13,158 nt of DNA from Clostridiales bacterium UBA4653 (lineage in GTDB: Bacteria; Bacillota; Clostridia; Oscillospirales; CAG-272): positions 1 to 13,158 of the forward strand of contig DHMB01000043.1 of the NCBI GenBank assembly GCA_002405565.1. The letters are read 5' to 3'. The translations under genes were made by a program, and so were the position numbers. Below are positions 7,048-13,158 of the stretch, piece after piece. A model generated the notes under the pieces. It made no database searches and was not told the origin of the DNA. It was given only the letters and a program-made list of their open reading frames with translations. The stretch's first letter is position 1, and each line of letters starts with the position of its first letter.

Positions 7048-7938
7048 ATGAAAAATACCGCAGTTACAATGCACGAAAAGGATATGCAGAAAGTATCCGT
7101 CGAGCAGAGAATCGGCAAGATACTCGTTCTCGTCCTCATTTATGCCTTTCTGATATTCATGGCAATCGCCGTTCTGTTCCCCTTCTATTGGATGCTCAAC
7201 TCATCCCTTAAAAGTCTTGACGAATACAGAATGAGCGTGCCGACGTTCTGGCCAAAGCATGTGCTCTTTTCAAACTATGCGACAGCCTTTACAACGGCAA
7301 ACCTCGGAAGACTGTTTCTCAACACCCTTTATGTCGGTCTTGTATCGACGATTCTCTCCCTTGTGATAACGGTGCTTTCCGCATTCGCTTTTGCAAGGCT
7401 TGAATTCAAGGGCAAGAATATTCTCTTCGCCGCGCTTCTCGCAACAATGATGATTCCCGGCGAGCTTTTCACAATCACAAACTATATAACGGTTTCAAAC
7501 CTCGGTTGGAAAAACACATATACCGTTCTCATAGTGCCGTTCCTTGTCAGCGTTTTCTATATATATCTTCTCCGTCAGAACTTTATGCAGATACCGAACG
7601 AGCTTTATCTCGCCGCGAAGGTTGACGGCACGAGCGACATCAAATACCTCTGGAAGGTTATGATTCCGCTCTCCCTCCCGACGCTCATCTCAATTACGAT
7701 ACTCAAAATGATGGGCGCATGGAACTCATATATCTGGCCCCGCCTCGTCGCAAACGACGAAGCCCACCAGATGATAACAAACGGTCTGCGCAATGCGTTC
7801 ACCGAAACGACGGGCGACGTAAACTATCCCGTTCAGATGGCGGCTGTCGCCATAGTGTCATTCCCGCTTTTCCTCGTGTTTGTATTCCTCAGAAAATACA
7901 TCATGAAGGGCGTCAGCAGAAGCGGTATCAAAGGTTAA
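7048..7938 (+). CDS. ABC importer permease, MalG/UgpE-like
   Basis: 296 aa, six predicted helices, the first at about 24-47. FPFYWMLNSSLKSLDE near 44-59 is the conserved end of helix 1 in the MalG/MsmG group. The EAA loop contains LAAKVDGTSD at 188-197 and MIPLSLP at 205-211. It forms the heterodimeric membrane channel with the preceding permease. The gap after that gene is 13 bases, with a strong AGAGGAGGG at 7034-7042 and 5-base spacing. A 57-base gap follows before the binding-protein gene. The N-terminal 20 residues are hydrophilic; ATG at 7048 is favoured by the ribosome binding site over Met8 and Met13. Confidence 0.92.
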   Translation: MKNTAVTMHEKDMQKVSVEQRIGKILVLVLIYAFLIFMAIAVLFPFYWMLNSSLKSLDEYRMSVPTFWPKHVLFSNYATAFTTANLGRLFLNTLYVGLVSTILSLVITVLSAFAFARLEFKGKNILFAALLATMMIPGELFTITNYITVSNLGWKNTYTVLIVPFLVSVFYIYLLRQNFMQIPNELYLAAKVDGTSDIKYLWKVMIPLSLPTLISITILKMMGAWNSYIWPRLVANDEAHQMITNGLRNAFTETTGDVNYPVQMAAVAIVSFPLFLVFVFLRKYIMKGVSRSGIKG

Positions 7939-7995
7939 ACAAGTCGACAGACTTTTTAACATAAAAAACAAAATTTTTTGGAGGAAAAACCAGTC

Positions 7996-9423
7996 ATGAA
8001 GAAGTTTTTGGCAATTATCATGCTCCTTGCTCTCACGATGACAATGCTGTTCTCGTGCGGAACAAAGCCGACTCCGGATCCGGACGACAAGTCGGTCGGC
8101 AACTTTGAAGTCCCCGAAGGCGGTTACGACGGCAGCGAAGTCACAATCACCTTCTATCACACAATGGGCTCGAACCTCACCGATGTTCTTGATACTTACA
8201 TCGCTGAATTCAACAAGCTTTATCCCAACATTCACATCGAACACACAAAGATCGGCGGTTATGACGATGTAAGAGACCAGATAAGCACCGAGATCACAAC
8301 AGGCGCTCAGCCCAACATCGCATATTGCTATCCGGATCACGTTGCTCTTTATAACCTTGCAGGCTCCGTTATCACTCTCGACAACCTTATAAACAGCAAA
8401 ATCGAGATCACAAGAGCAGACGGTACAAAGGAAACTCTCGGACTCACAGAGGCTCAGATAGCTGACTTCATCGAAGGCTATTACAACGAAGGCAGACAGT
8501 TCGGCGACGGACTTATGTACACAATGCCTCTCTCCAAATCAACAGAGGTTCTTTATTACAACGCAACCTTCTTCGCAGAACACAACCTCACTCCGCCCAC
8601 AACATGGGAAGAGATGGAAGAGCTCTGCAAGAAGATCAAAGAGATCGACCCCAACAGCATTCCGCTCGGCTATGACAGCGAAGCAAACTGGTTCATCACA
8701 ATGTGCGAACAGTATGACTCCGCTTATACAAGCGCAACAGGCGATCACTTCCTCTTCGATAACGAAACAAACAGAAACTTTGTCAAGATGTTCAGAGAGT
8801 GGTACCAGAAGGGTTACCTCACAACTCAGAAGATCTACGGCGCATACACATCCGGCCTCTTCACTTCCACAAACGAAGTAAAGAGCTATATGTCCATCGG
8901 TTCTTCCGCAGGTGCAACACACCAGCGTCCGACGGCAAACGCAGACGGTTCATATCCGTTTGACGTAGGCATAGCAACAATTCCCCAGGTAAGCGAAACA
9001 AACAAGAAGGTTATTTCCCAGGGCCCCAGCCTTTGTATCTTCAAGAAGGCAAACCAGAATCCCCAGGAAGTCGTAGCCTCCTGGCTCTTCGTCAAGTACC
9101 TTGCAACAACAGTTGAATTCCAGGCTGAATTCTCAATGGCTTCCGGTTACGTTCCCGTAATCAAGTCCGTTTCCGAAAACAAAACATACAAAGAATTCAT
9201 CGACGGCGCAAACGGCGGAACAAACATCGCCGCTCTCTCCGCAAAGGTATGTCTTGAACAGGAAGAAGCATATTACACATCTCCCGCATTCAACGGCTCG
9301 TCCACAGCCCGCGACCAGGTCGGCGCACTTCTCGCAAAGTGCCTCTCCGCAGATGACGGCGGCGACGTCGACGCTATGATAAAGAAAGCGTTTGAAGACG
9401 CAATCGAAGAATGCGAATATTGA
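7996..9423 (+). CDS. Extracellular solute-binding lipoprotein (family 1, UgpB/MalE-like)
   Basis: 475 aa. The signal peptide ends in the lipobox LFS-C21, followed by a short Pro/Asp linker, so the protein is membrane-anchored outside the cell. The mature start VTITFYHTMGSNLTDVLDTY, then FNKLYPNIHIE and TTGAQPNIAY, is typical of CUT1 binding proteins; the closest feel is the UgpB-like group, but ligand contacts cannot be assigned. It captures the substrate and delivers it to the permeases. ATG at 7996 is preferred to an in-frame TTG at 7978 because that codon overlaps the ribosome binding site (GGAGG, 7980-7984) and would add charge before the signal peptide. Codon choice is strongly biased (ACA, GCA, CTC, AAG, AAC), more so than in the permease genes, suggesting high expression. 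Confidence 0.93.
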   Translation: MKKFLAIIMLLALTMTMLFSCGTKPTPDPDDKSVGNFEVPEGGYDGSEVTITFYHTMGSNLTDVLDTYIAEFNKLYPNIHIEHTKIGGYDDVRDQISTEITTGAQPNIAYCYPDHVALYNLAGSVITLDNLINSKIEITRADGTKETLGLTEAQIADFIEGYYNEGRQFGDGLMYTMPLSKSTEVLYYNATFFAEHNLTPPTTWEEMEELCKKIKEIDPNSIPLGYDSEANWFITMCEQYDSAYTSATGDHFLFDNETNRNFVKMFREWYQKGYLTTQKIYGAYTSGLFTSTNEVKSYMSIGSSAGATHQRPTANADGSYPFDVGIATIPQVSETNKKVISQGPSLCIFKKANQNPQEVVASWLFVKYLATTVEFQAEFSMASGYVPVIKSVSENKTYKEFIDGANGGTNIAALSAKVCLEQEEAYYTSPAFNGSSTARDQVGALLAKCLSADDGGDVDAMIKKAFEDAIEECEY

Positions 9424-9447
9424 TAATTTCCGAAAGCAAGTAAACAA

Positions 9448-10794
9448 ATGAAAACAAAAAGAGTACTTTCGCTTTTGCTGGCTCTGATAATTGTCGTCCT
9501 TTGTCTTTCTTCATGTACTCCCGCGGAAGGTGGCACAACAACCACCTCCTCCGCCGGAGGAACGGAGCAGGTCGAAAAGAAGGACTATGTATCCGAGCTG
9601 AAGCTCAATATGAATTCCGAAACAAAAAAGCAGGTCGTCACCGTAAAGACCTATGTCGACGGTGATACAACGCATTTTCATGTTCCGGAGGACGTCATCG
9701 AAGGCGGTGTTCTCAAAGCAAGATATCTTGCGATAGACACTCCGGAATCGACGGGAAAAATCGAAGAATACGGCAAGAAGGCTTCCGAATTCACAAGGGC
9801 GAAGCTGTCATCCGCCGTCAGTATCATTGTCGAATCGGACAGTGAAAAATGGAATCTTGACTCAACAGGCTCAAGATATCTCGTCTGGGTCTGGTATAAG
9901 GACAGCGAGGACGGCGAATACAGAAATCTTAACCTTGAAATTCTTCAGAACGGTCTTGCCGCGGCTTCGTCCACGGGAAACAACCGTTACGGAAGCATCT
10001 GCCTTTCGGCTCTGGCGCAGGCAAGAGCGGAAAAACTCAATGTTTATTCGGGCGAAAAGGATCCCGATTTCTACTATGGCGACGCTGTCGAGCTGACGCT
10101 CAGAGAGCTGAGGCTCAACGTATCCGATTACACAAACACAAAGGTTGCTTTTGAAGGCGTCATCACCCGTAACGACGGAAGAAGCATTTATATCGAAGAT
10201 TACGACTCCGACTCCGGCTTGTATTTCGGCATGACCGTTTATTACGGCTTCGGACTTTCCGGCGCGGGACTTTCGATAATCTCCGTCGGCAACAGGGCAA
10301 GAATTGTCGGCACGGTGCAGTATTATGAGGCGGGCGACAGCTATCAGGTCTCAGGACTTACGTACCGTCAGATGAAGCCGGACGACCCGAGCAATATCAA
10401 AAAGATAAGCGATGGGCACAAGCCCGCGTTTGTCCCGGTGTCGGCTGAAAAATTTGCAAGCGGTACCGTCACCCTTGAGGATGACGGCAAGGAATACCGT
10501 TTTGCAGAGCTTGCGCTTTACACAAGCGTTTCGATTGAAGGTCTCACAGTCAAAAGCATATATACAACCTCCTCCGAGGACAGCTCCTCAAAGGGCGCGA
10601 TGACTATCACCTGTGAAAAAGACGGAGTGACGGTCACCGTCCGTACCGCAGTTCTTACGGATAAGGACGGCAAGCTCGTCACGGCGGACAGATACGAAGG
10701 CAAAAACATAAGTGTAAGAGGCATAGTAGATCATTACGACGGCGAATATCAGATAAAGGTTTTATCGACAGACGATATAACTATCAACAATTAA
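9448..10794 (+). CDS. Surface lipoprotein: SNase-like thermonuclease with two OB-fold-like domains
   Basis: 448 aa. The lipobox LSS-C23 is followed by a Thr/Ser linker. The nuclease domain spans about 62-203. Residues matching the S. aureus nuclease active site are present: D71 and D73 (VDGDT), R92, D97 and E100 (ARYLAIDTPE) and R143 (GSRYLVWVW), so a calcium-dependent phosphodiesterase activity on DNA or RNA is expected. An OB-fold-like domain (about 222-308, with VAFEGVIT and VGNRARIVGTV) and a second (about 325-447, ending in VRGIVDHYDGEYQIKV) follow, an arrangement recalling B. subtilis YhcR. The predicted enzyme is tethered outside the cell. It lies 24 bases after the binding-protein gene, with only a weak ribosome binding site, so it probably belongs to the importer operon. 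Family and active site are well supported; substrate and role are inferred. Confidence 0.9.
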   Translation: MKTKRVLSLLLALIIVVLCLSSCTPAEGGTTTTSSAGGTEQVEKKDYVSELKLNMNSETKKQVVTVKTYVDGDTTHFHVPEDVIEGGVLKARYLAIDTPESTGKIEEYGKKASEFTRAKLSSAVSIIVESDSEKWNLDSTGSRYLVWVWYKDSEDGEYRNLNLEILQNGLAAASSTGNNRYGSICLSALAQARAEKLNVYSGEKDPDFYYGDAVELTLRELRLNVSDYTNTKVAFEGVITRNDGRSIYIEDYDSDSGLYFGMTVYYGFGLSGAGLSIISVGNRARIVGTVQYYEAGDSYQVSGLTYRQMKPDDPSNIKKISDGHKPAFVPVSAEKFASGTVTLEDDGKEYRFAELALYTSVSIEGLTVKSIYTTSSEDSSSKGAMTITCEKDGVTVTVRTAVLTDKDGKLVTADRYEGKNISVRGIVDHYDGEYQIKVLSTDDITINN

Positions 10795-10813
10795 ATAATA
10801 TGAGGAGATAAAA

Positions 10814-12631
10814 ATGAAAAGAATCATAGCTTTCCTTTTGGCGCTCACTTTTTGTGCGGTGATTTTTGCGGGATGTAAAACAGATCCCAACCCGGCGCAG
10901 ACAACAACGGCAGCTCCCGACACAGAAAAAGTTGACACGCTTGAAAATGCAAAGCAGTATCTTTATGCAATGTATAAAGACGCCGCTGAAAAAACTCTCA
11001 AGCCCTTCAAACGCGTAAGCATCGTAACTATCAGCGGTGAAGTTTTCGATGTTGAATGGACAGCAAAAGTGCTCACAGGCCCCGAAGACGGTATCAAAAT
11101 CGTTCCCGGCGACAAGACTGTCACGATTGAAATGAACGAAACTCCCGAAGAAGAGCTTCGTTATGAGCTCACAGCCACAGTCAAAAAAGGCGAAGAGTCA
11201 AAGTCCGTAACATTTACTCATTACGTTCCCGCAGTTCCGAAGGCAGGCGGCCTTGAAGTTGTCAAGGAAGTAAAGACAGACACAGCCTTCAAGTTCGGTC
11301 TTGTTCAGGGCAACCTTGAAAAGACTCTCTTCTTTGCAGGCTCCATGAGCGGCAACTACCTCGCAACAACAGAAGACGCTATGGCGGCAGCTGACGTTTA
11401 CGTTGAAGCTGTTGAAGGCGGCTATCGCCTCTACTTCTTCGCAGAAGACGTAAAGACCTATATTGATATCTATGAATACAAGGAAGGCAAGGCGGGCATC
11501 CGCCTCACAACAGAGCCGACCGCAGTATATACATGGAACGCAGAGCTCCACATCTTCATCACAAACGTAGCGGGTGAGGACAGATACCTCGGCACATACA
11601 ACACATACAACACAATCAGCGCAAGCGCAACGTCCTACATCACGGGCGACAACGCGGCAAAGATCGGCGTTTCTCAGTTCCCGGCATACCTCTATAATGT
11701 TGAAATCAAAAAATCCGCTATAACAGAGGTTGCAACGGATACAGCCTTCAAGTTTGGCCTCGTTCAGGGCAACCTTGAAAAGACACTTTACTTCACAGGC
11801 GCAATGAGCGGAAACTACCTCGCAACAACAGAGAGCATCTCCAAGGCAGTTGACGTTTACGTTGAAGCTGTTGAAGGCGGCTACCGTCTCTACTTCATGG
11901 CAGAAGACGCAAAGACATATATTGATATTTACGAATACAAGGAAGGCAAGGCGGGCATCCGCCTCACAACAGAGCCGACCGCAGTATATACATGGAACGA
12001 AGAGCTTCACATCTTCATCACAAACGTAGCGGGTGAGGACAGATATCTCGGCACATACAACACATACAACACAATCAGCGCAAGCGCAACGTCCTATATC
12101 ACAGGCGACAACGCAGCGAAGATCGGCGTTTCCCAGTTCCCCGCATATCTCTATGCGATTGAGTACACGAGAACAGTTGAGGAAACTCCCGTAGCGGGCA
12201 AGGCTTATAAGTTCTCTCTCGTTCAGGGTAACCTTGAAAAGACACTTTATTTCACAGGCGCAATGAGCGGAAATTACCTTGCAACAACAACAAATGCGGC
12301 AGCGGCTGCCGATGTATTTGTTGAAGCTGTTGAGGGCGGCTACCGTCTCTACTTCATGGCAGGCGAAACAAAGACATATATTGATATCCACGAATATCAG
12401 ACAGGCAAAGCAGGCATCCGTCTCACAACAGAACCGACAGCAACGTTCACATGGAACGAAGAGCTTCACATCTTCATCACAAACGTTGCAGGTGAGGACA
12501 GATACCTCGGCACATACAACACATACAACACAATCAGCGCAAGCGCAACGTCCTATATCACGGGCGACAACGCGGCGAAGATTGGCGTTTCCCAGTTCAT
12601 TGCACAGCTCGTAACTCTCAGCGTTTATTGA
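10814..12631 (+). CDS. Lipoprotein with Ig-like domain and three 153-residue repeats
   Basis: 605 aa. The lipobox FAG-C21 is followed by a Thr/Ala/Pro linker. Residues about 66-140 resemble an atrophied bacterial Ig-like domain (FDVEWTAKV, then YELTATVKKG and VTFTHYVPA). Three tandem repeats begin at residues 155, 308 and 461. A 45-residue block from LHIFITNVAGEDRYLG to KIGVSQF is identical in all three (245-289, 398-442, 551-595). The units are rich in aromatic and Thr residues and look all-beta, with hairpins around SGNYLATT, KTYIDI and RYLGTYN. I see no catalytic motif. A surface binding or adhesion role is plausible. GAGGAG precedes the ATG, 19 bases after the nuclease stop, so it is likely the last gene of the operon. 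Codon bias resembles that of the binding protein. Confidence 0.85.
   Translation: MKRIIAFLLALTFCAVIFAGCKTDPNPAQTTTAAPDTEKVDTLENAKQYLYAMYKDAAEKTLKPFKRVSIVTISGEVFDVEWTAKVLTGPEDGIKIVPGDKTVTIEMNETPEEELRYELTATVKKGEESKSVTFTHYVPAVPKAGGLEVVKEVKTDTAFKFGLVQGNLEKTLFFAGSMSGNYLATTEDAMAAADVYVEAVEGGYRLYFFAEDVKTYIDIYEYKEGKAGIRLTTEPTAVYTWNAELHIFITNVAGEDRYLGTYNTYNTISASATSYITGDNAAKIGVSQFPAYLYNVEIKKSAITEVATDTAFKFGLVQGNLEKTLYFTGAMSGNYLATTESISKAVDVYVEAVEGGYRLYFMAEDAKTYIDIYEYKEGKAGIRLTTEPTAVYTWNEELHIFITNVAGEDRYLGTYNTYNTISASATSYITGDNAAKIGVSQFPAYLYAIEYTRTVEETPVAGKAYKFSLVQGNLEKTLYFTGAMSGNYLATTTNAAAAADVFVEAVEGGYRLYFMAGETKTYIDIHEYQTGKAGIRLTTEPTATFTWNEELHIFITNVAGEDRYLGTYNTYNTISASATSYITGDNAAKIGVSQFIAQLVTLSVY
11276..11734 (+). 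repeat. Coding repeat unit 1 of the triple-repeat lipoprotein
   Basis: 459 bp, residues 155-307. It shares a 67-bp stretch identical at DNA level with unit 2 (from GAATACAAGGAAGGC to ATGGAACG), but reads TLFFAGSMSG where units 2 and 3 read TLYFTGAMSG. It is the most diverged unit in its first third. Confidence 0.9.
11735..12193 (+). repeat. Coding repeat unit 2 of the triple-repeat lipoprotein
   Basis: 459 bp, residues 308-460, exactly one period after unit 1. It matches unit 1 in the middle third (YIDIYEYKEGKAGIRLTTEP) and unit 3 in the first third (KTLYFTGAMSGNYLATT), so it is a mosaic of its neighbours. Confidence 0.9.
12194..12628 (+). repeat. Coding repeat unit 3 of the triple-repeat lipoprotein
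   Basis: Residues 461 to the C-terminus. The aligned frame is offset by exactly 459 bp from unit 2, but the last linker is missing: FPAYLY of units 1 and 2 is replaced by FIAQLVTLSVY and the stop. The middle differs (YIDIHEYQTGKAGIRL, and ATFTWN in place of AVYTWN). Confidence 0.9.
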
Positions 12632-12678
12632 CCTACTTTTCTTTGAAAAGAAAAGTAGGCAAAAGAAACTTCGGTTAT
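12632..12678 (+). repeat. Hairpin repeat element, copy 1
   Basis: Directly after the stop codon, CCTACTTTTCTT (12632-12643) and AAGAAAAGTAGG (12648-12659) form a perfect 12-bp stem with loop TGAA. The flank GGCAAAAGAAACTTCGG follows, then TTATCGG. No T tract follows, so it is not a standard terminator. A diverged copy lies at 12819-12860, and the flank alone recurs at 12732-12752. Confidence 0.75.
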
Positions 12679-12731
12679 CGGGAATGATATACAGACTTTT
12701 CGATAGCTGCACAGACGAGACTTATCAAAAA

Positions 12732-12752
12732 GGCAAAAGAAGCTTCGGTTAT
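12732..12752 (+). repeat. Solo copy of the hairpin element's flank
   Basis: GGCAAAAGAAGCTTCGG then TTAT, one base different from the flank of copy 1, without the hairpin arms. It suggests a decayed third copy. Confidence 0.6.
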
Positions 12753-12777
12753 TTGTCTGAGCAAACTTTATAAAAAG

Positions 12778-12813
12778 AAAACAGAGATGATTTTTCATCT
12801 CTGTTTTTGTTTT
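12778..12813 (+). terminator. Intrinsic terminator of the ABC/nuclease/repeat-lipoprotein operon
   Basis: ACAGAGATGA (12781-12790) pairs perfectly with TCATCTCTGT (12795-12804), loop TTTT, extended by A-T pairs at the base and followed by TTTTGTTTT. It is the first convincing terminator after the lipoprotein stop, 150 bases downstream, so the mRNA would carry hairpin element copy 1 in its 3' end. Confidence 0.9.
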
Positions 12814-12818
12814 GACCG

Positions 12819-12860
12819 CACTTTTCTTTGAAAAGTGGGCAAAAGAAACTTTGGTTATCG
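12819..12860 (+). repeat. Hairpin repeat element, copy 2
   Basis: CACTTTTC (12819-12826) pairs with GAAAAGTG (12830-12837), followed by GGCAAAAGAAACTTTGG and TTATCGG. It aligns with copy 1 through the arms and flank, but its stem is shortened by internal loss of bases. It lies just after the operon terminator. Confidence 0.75.
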
Positions 12861-12875
12861 GTTTTGCAAAAAACT

Positions 12876-12981
12876 TTTTAAGCCTCCCTCTCTGAGGGAA
12901 GTGACCGCAACGCGGTTTGGAGGAGCACTCCTTCAGTCACGACTTCGTCGTGCCAGCTTCCTCGAAGAGGAAGCCTTAAAG
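12876..12981. repeat. Compound palindromic intergenic element (about 106 bp)
   Basis: The two ends are imperfect inverted repeats (TTTAAGCCTCCCTC on the left; the complement of the right end reads CTTTAAGGCTTCCTC). Each arm holds two further short hairpins: TCCCTC/GAGGGA (12885-12899), ACCGC/GCGGT (12904-12916), CACGAC/GTCGTG (12938-12952) and TTCCTC/GAGGAA (12958-12972), around a centre of GGAG...CTCC (12919-12931). No ORF, T tract or target duplication was seen. It resembles dispersed palindromic elements seen between genes in gut Clostridia (from memory). Confidence 0.75.
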
Positions 12982-13048
12982 AAAAATGAGAAACTCTTGC
13001 TCTCTCCCGTCCCCGCGGGCACAAAAGCTCCGCACAATTAAAAACGCT

Positions 13049-13156
13049 TTAAGATTCGAGCTGCACTTCCGCCTTTGTTTTGGTAAAGCCGACGTGGCAG
13101 ATAGGCACCGCCTTGAACAACAGGGAGGTTTCGGAGGGATTTGCTGGTTTGCGCAA
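13049..13156 (-). CDS. 3' end of a possible minus-strand ORF, cut by the window edge
   Basis: A minus-strand frame open from the right edge to TAA at 13051-13049 gives 35 residues (ending KTKAEVQLES). Two overlapping frames on this strand also stay open for about as long, so openness alone proves little. The composition (hydrophobic core with Lys/Glu end) looks protein-like but matches no family I recognise. No clear terminator follows. It may be a real gene end, a relic, or chance. Confidence 0.25.
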   Translation of the reverse strand: MRKPANPSETSLLFKAVPICHVGFTKTKAEVQLES

Positions 13157-13158
13157 GC

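Noticed and set aside
7941..7957. Short hairpin (AAGTC, GACA, GACTT) with T residues between the second permease and the binding-protein gene
   Set aside because: Only 5 bp and A+T-rich; too weak to call a terminator, though a minor attenuator or processing site cannot be excluded.
11276..12628. CRISPR-like reading of the regular repeats
   Set aside because: The period is 459 bp, the repeats are in frame within one gene, and there are no short repeats with unique spacers.
11198..12712. 504-residue open frame on the minus strand opposite the repeat lipoprotein
   Set aside because: It mirrors the three plus-strand repeats, is abnormally Cys-rich, has no ribosome binding site or domain, and follows from the codon bias of the real gene.
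12835..13041. 68-residue plus-strand open frame starting with GTG
   Set aside because: It lies across the hairpin repeat and palindromic element, has no ribosome binding site, and its sequence is just translated repeat DNA.

Overview
The window looks like chromosomal DNA from an uncultured gut-type member of the Clostridia (Bacillota), probably near the Oscillospirales/Christensenellales. The reasons are strong GGAGG ribosome binding sites, consensus vegetative promoters, many lipobox signal peptides followed by Thr-rich linkers, an ECF sigma factor with its membrane partner, a CUT1-type sugar-family ABC importer, and Clostridia-style palindromic intergenic repeats. TGA works as a stop throughout, so this is not a mycoplasma. 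No rRNA, tRNA, CRISPR array, transposase or phage gene was seen. The taxon is inferred from style and protein families, not from a marker gene.

Layout. (1) 192-2680, plus strand: a three-gene signalling operon encoding an ECF-type sigma factor, an overlapping single-pass membrane protein that is probably its anti-sigma factor, and a lipoprotein with two related domains. It ends at a bidirectional terminator (2727-2770). (2) 2768-3846, minus strand: an HD-domain phosphohydrolase and a GNAT acetyltransferase joined by a 4-base overlap and driven by a near-perfect extended -10 promoter. (3) 4031-4930, plus strand: a promoter and an RDD-family membrane protein, followed by a possible weak terminator. 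(4) 4986-12631, plus strand: an ABC importer (MsmK/UgpC-like ATPase, two permeases, substrate-binding lipoprotein), then a surface lipoprotein with an intact staphylococcal-nuclease-like domain plus two OB-fold-like domains, then a lipoprotein with an Ig-like domain and three near-identical 153-residue repeats. (5) 12632-13158: intergenic DNA with two related hairpin elements, an intrinsic terminator, a compound palindromic element of about 106 bp, and the end of a possible minus-strand ORF.

The most interesting reading is region 4. A lipid-anchored extracellular nuclease, a solute-binding lipoprotein and an importer, closely spaced and on one strand, suggest that extracellular nucleic acid is cut at the cell surface and the products, or their sugar or phosphate parts, are imported. 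The triple-repeat lipoprotein would be a surface adhesin or capture factor. Nuclease lipoproteins inside ABC-transporter gene clusters are known in mycoplasmas, but I do not know of a described example with this gene set in Clostridia. The substrate cannot be read from the sequence.
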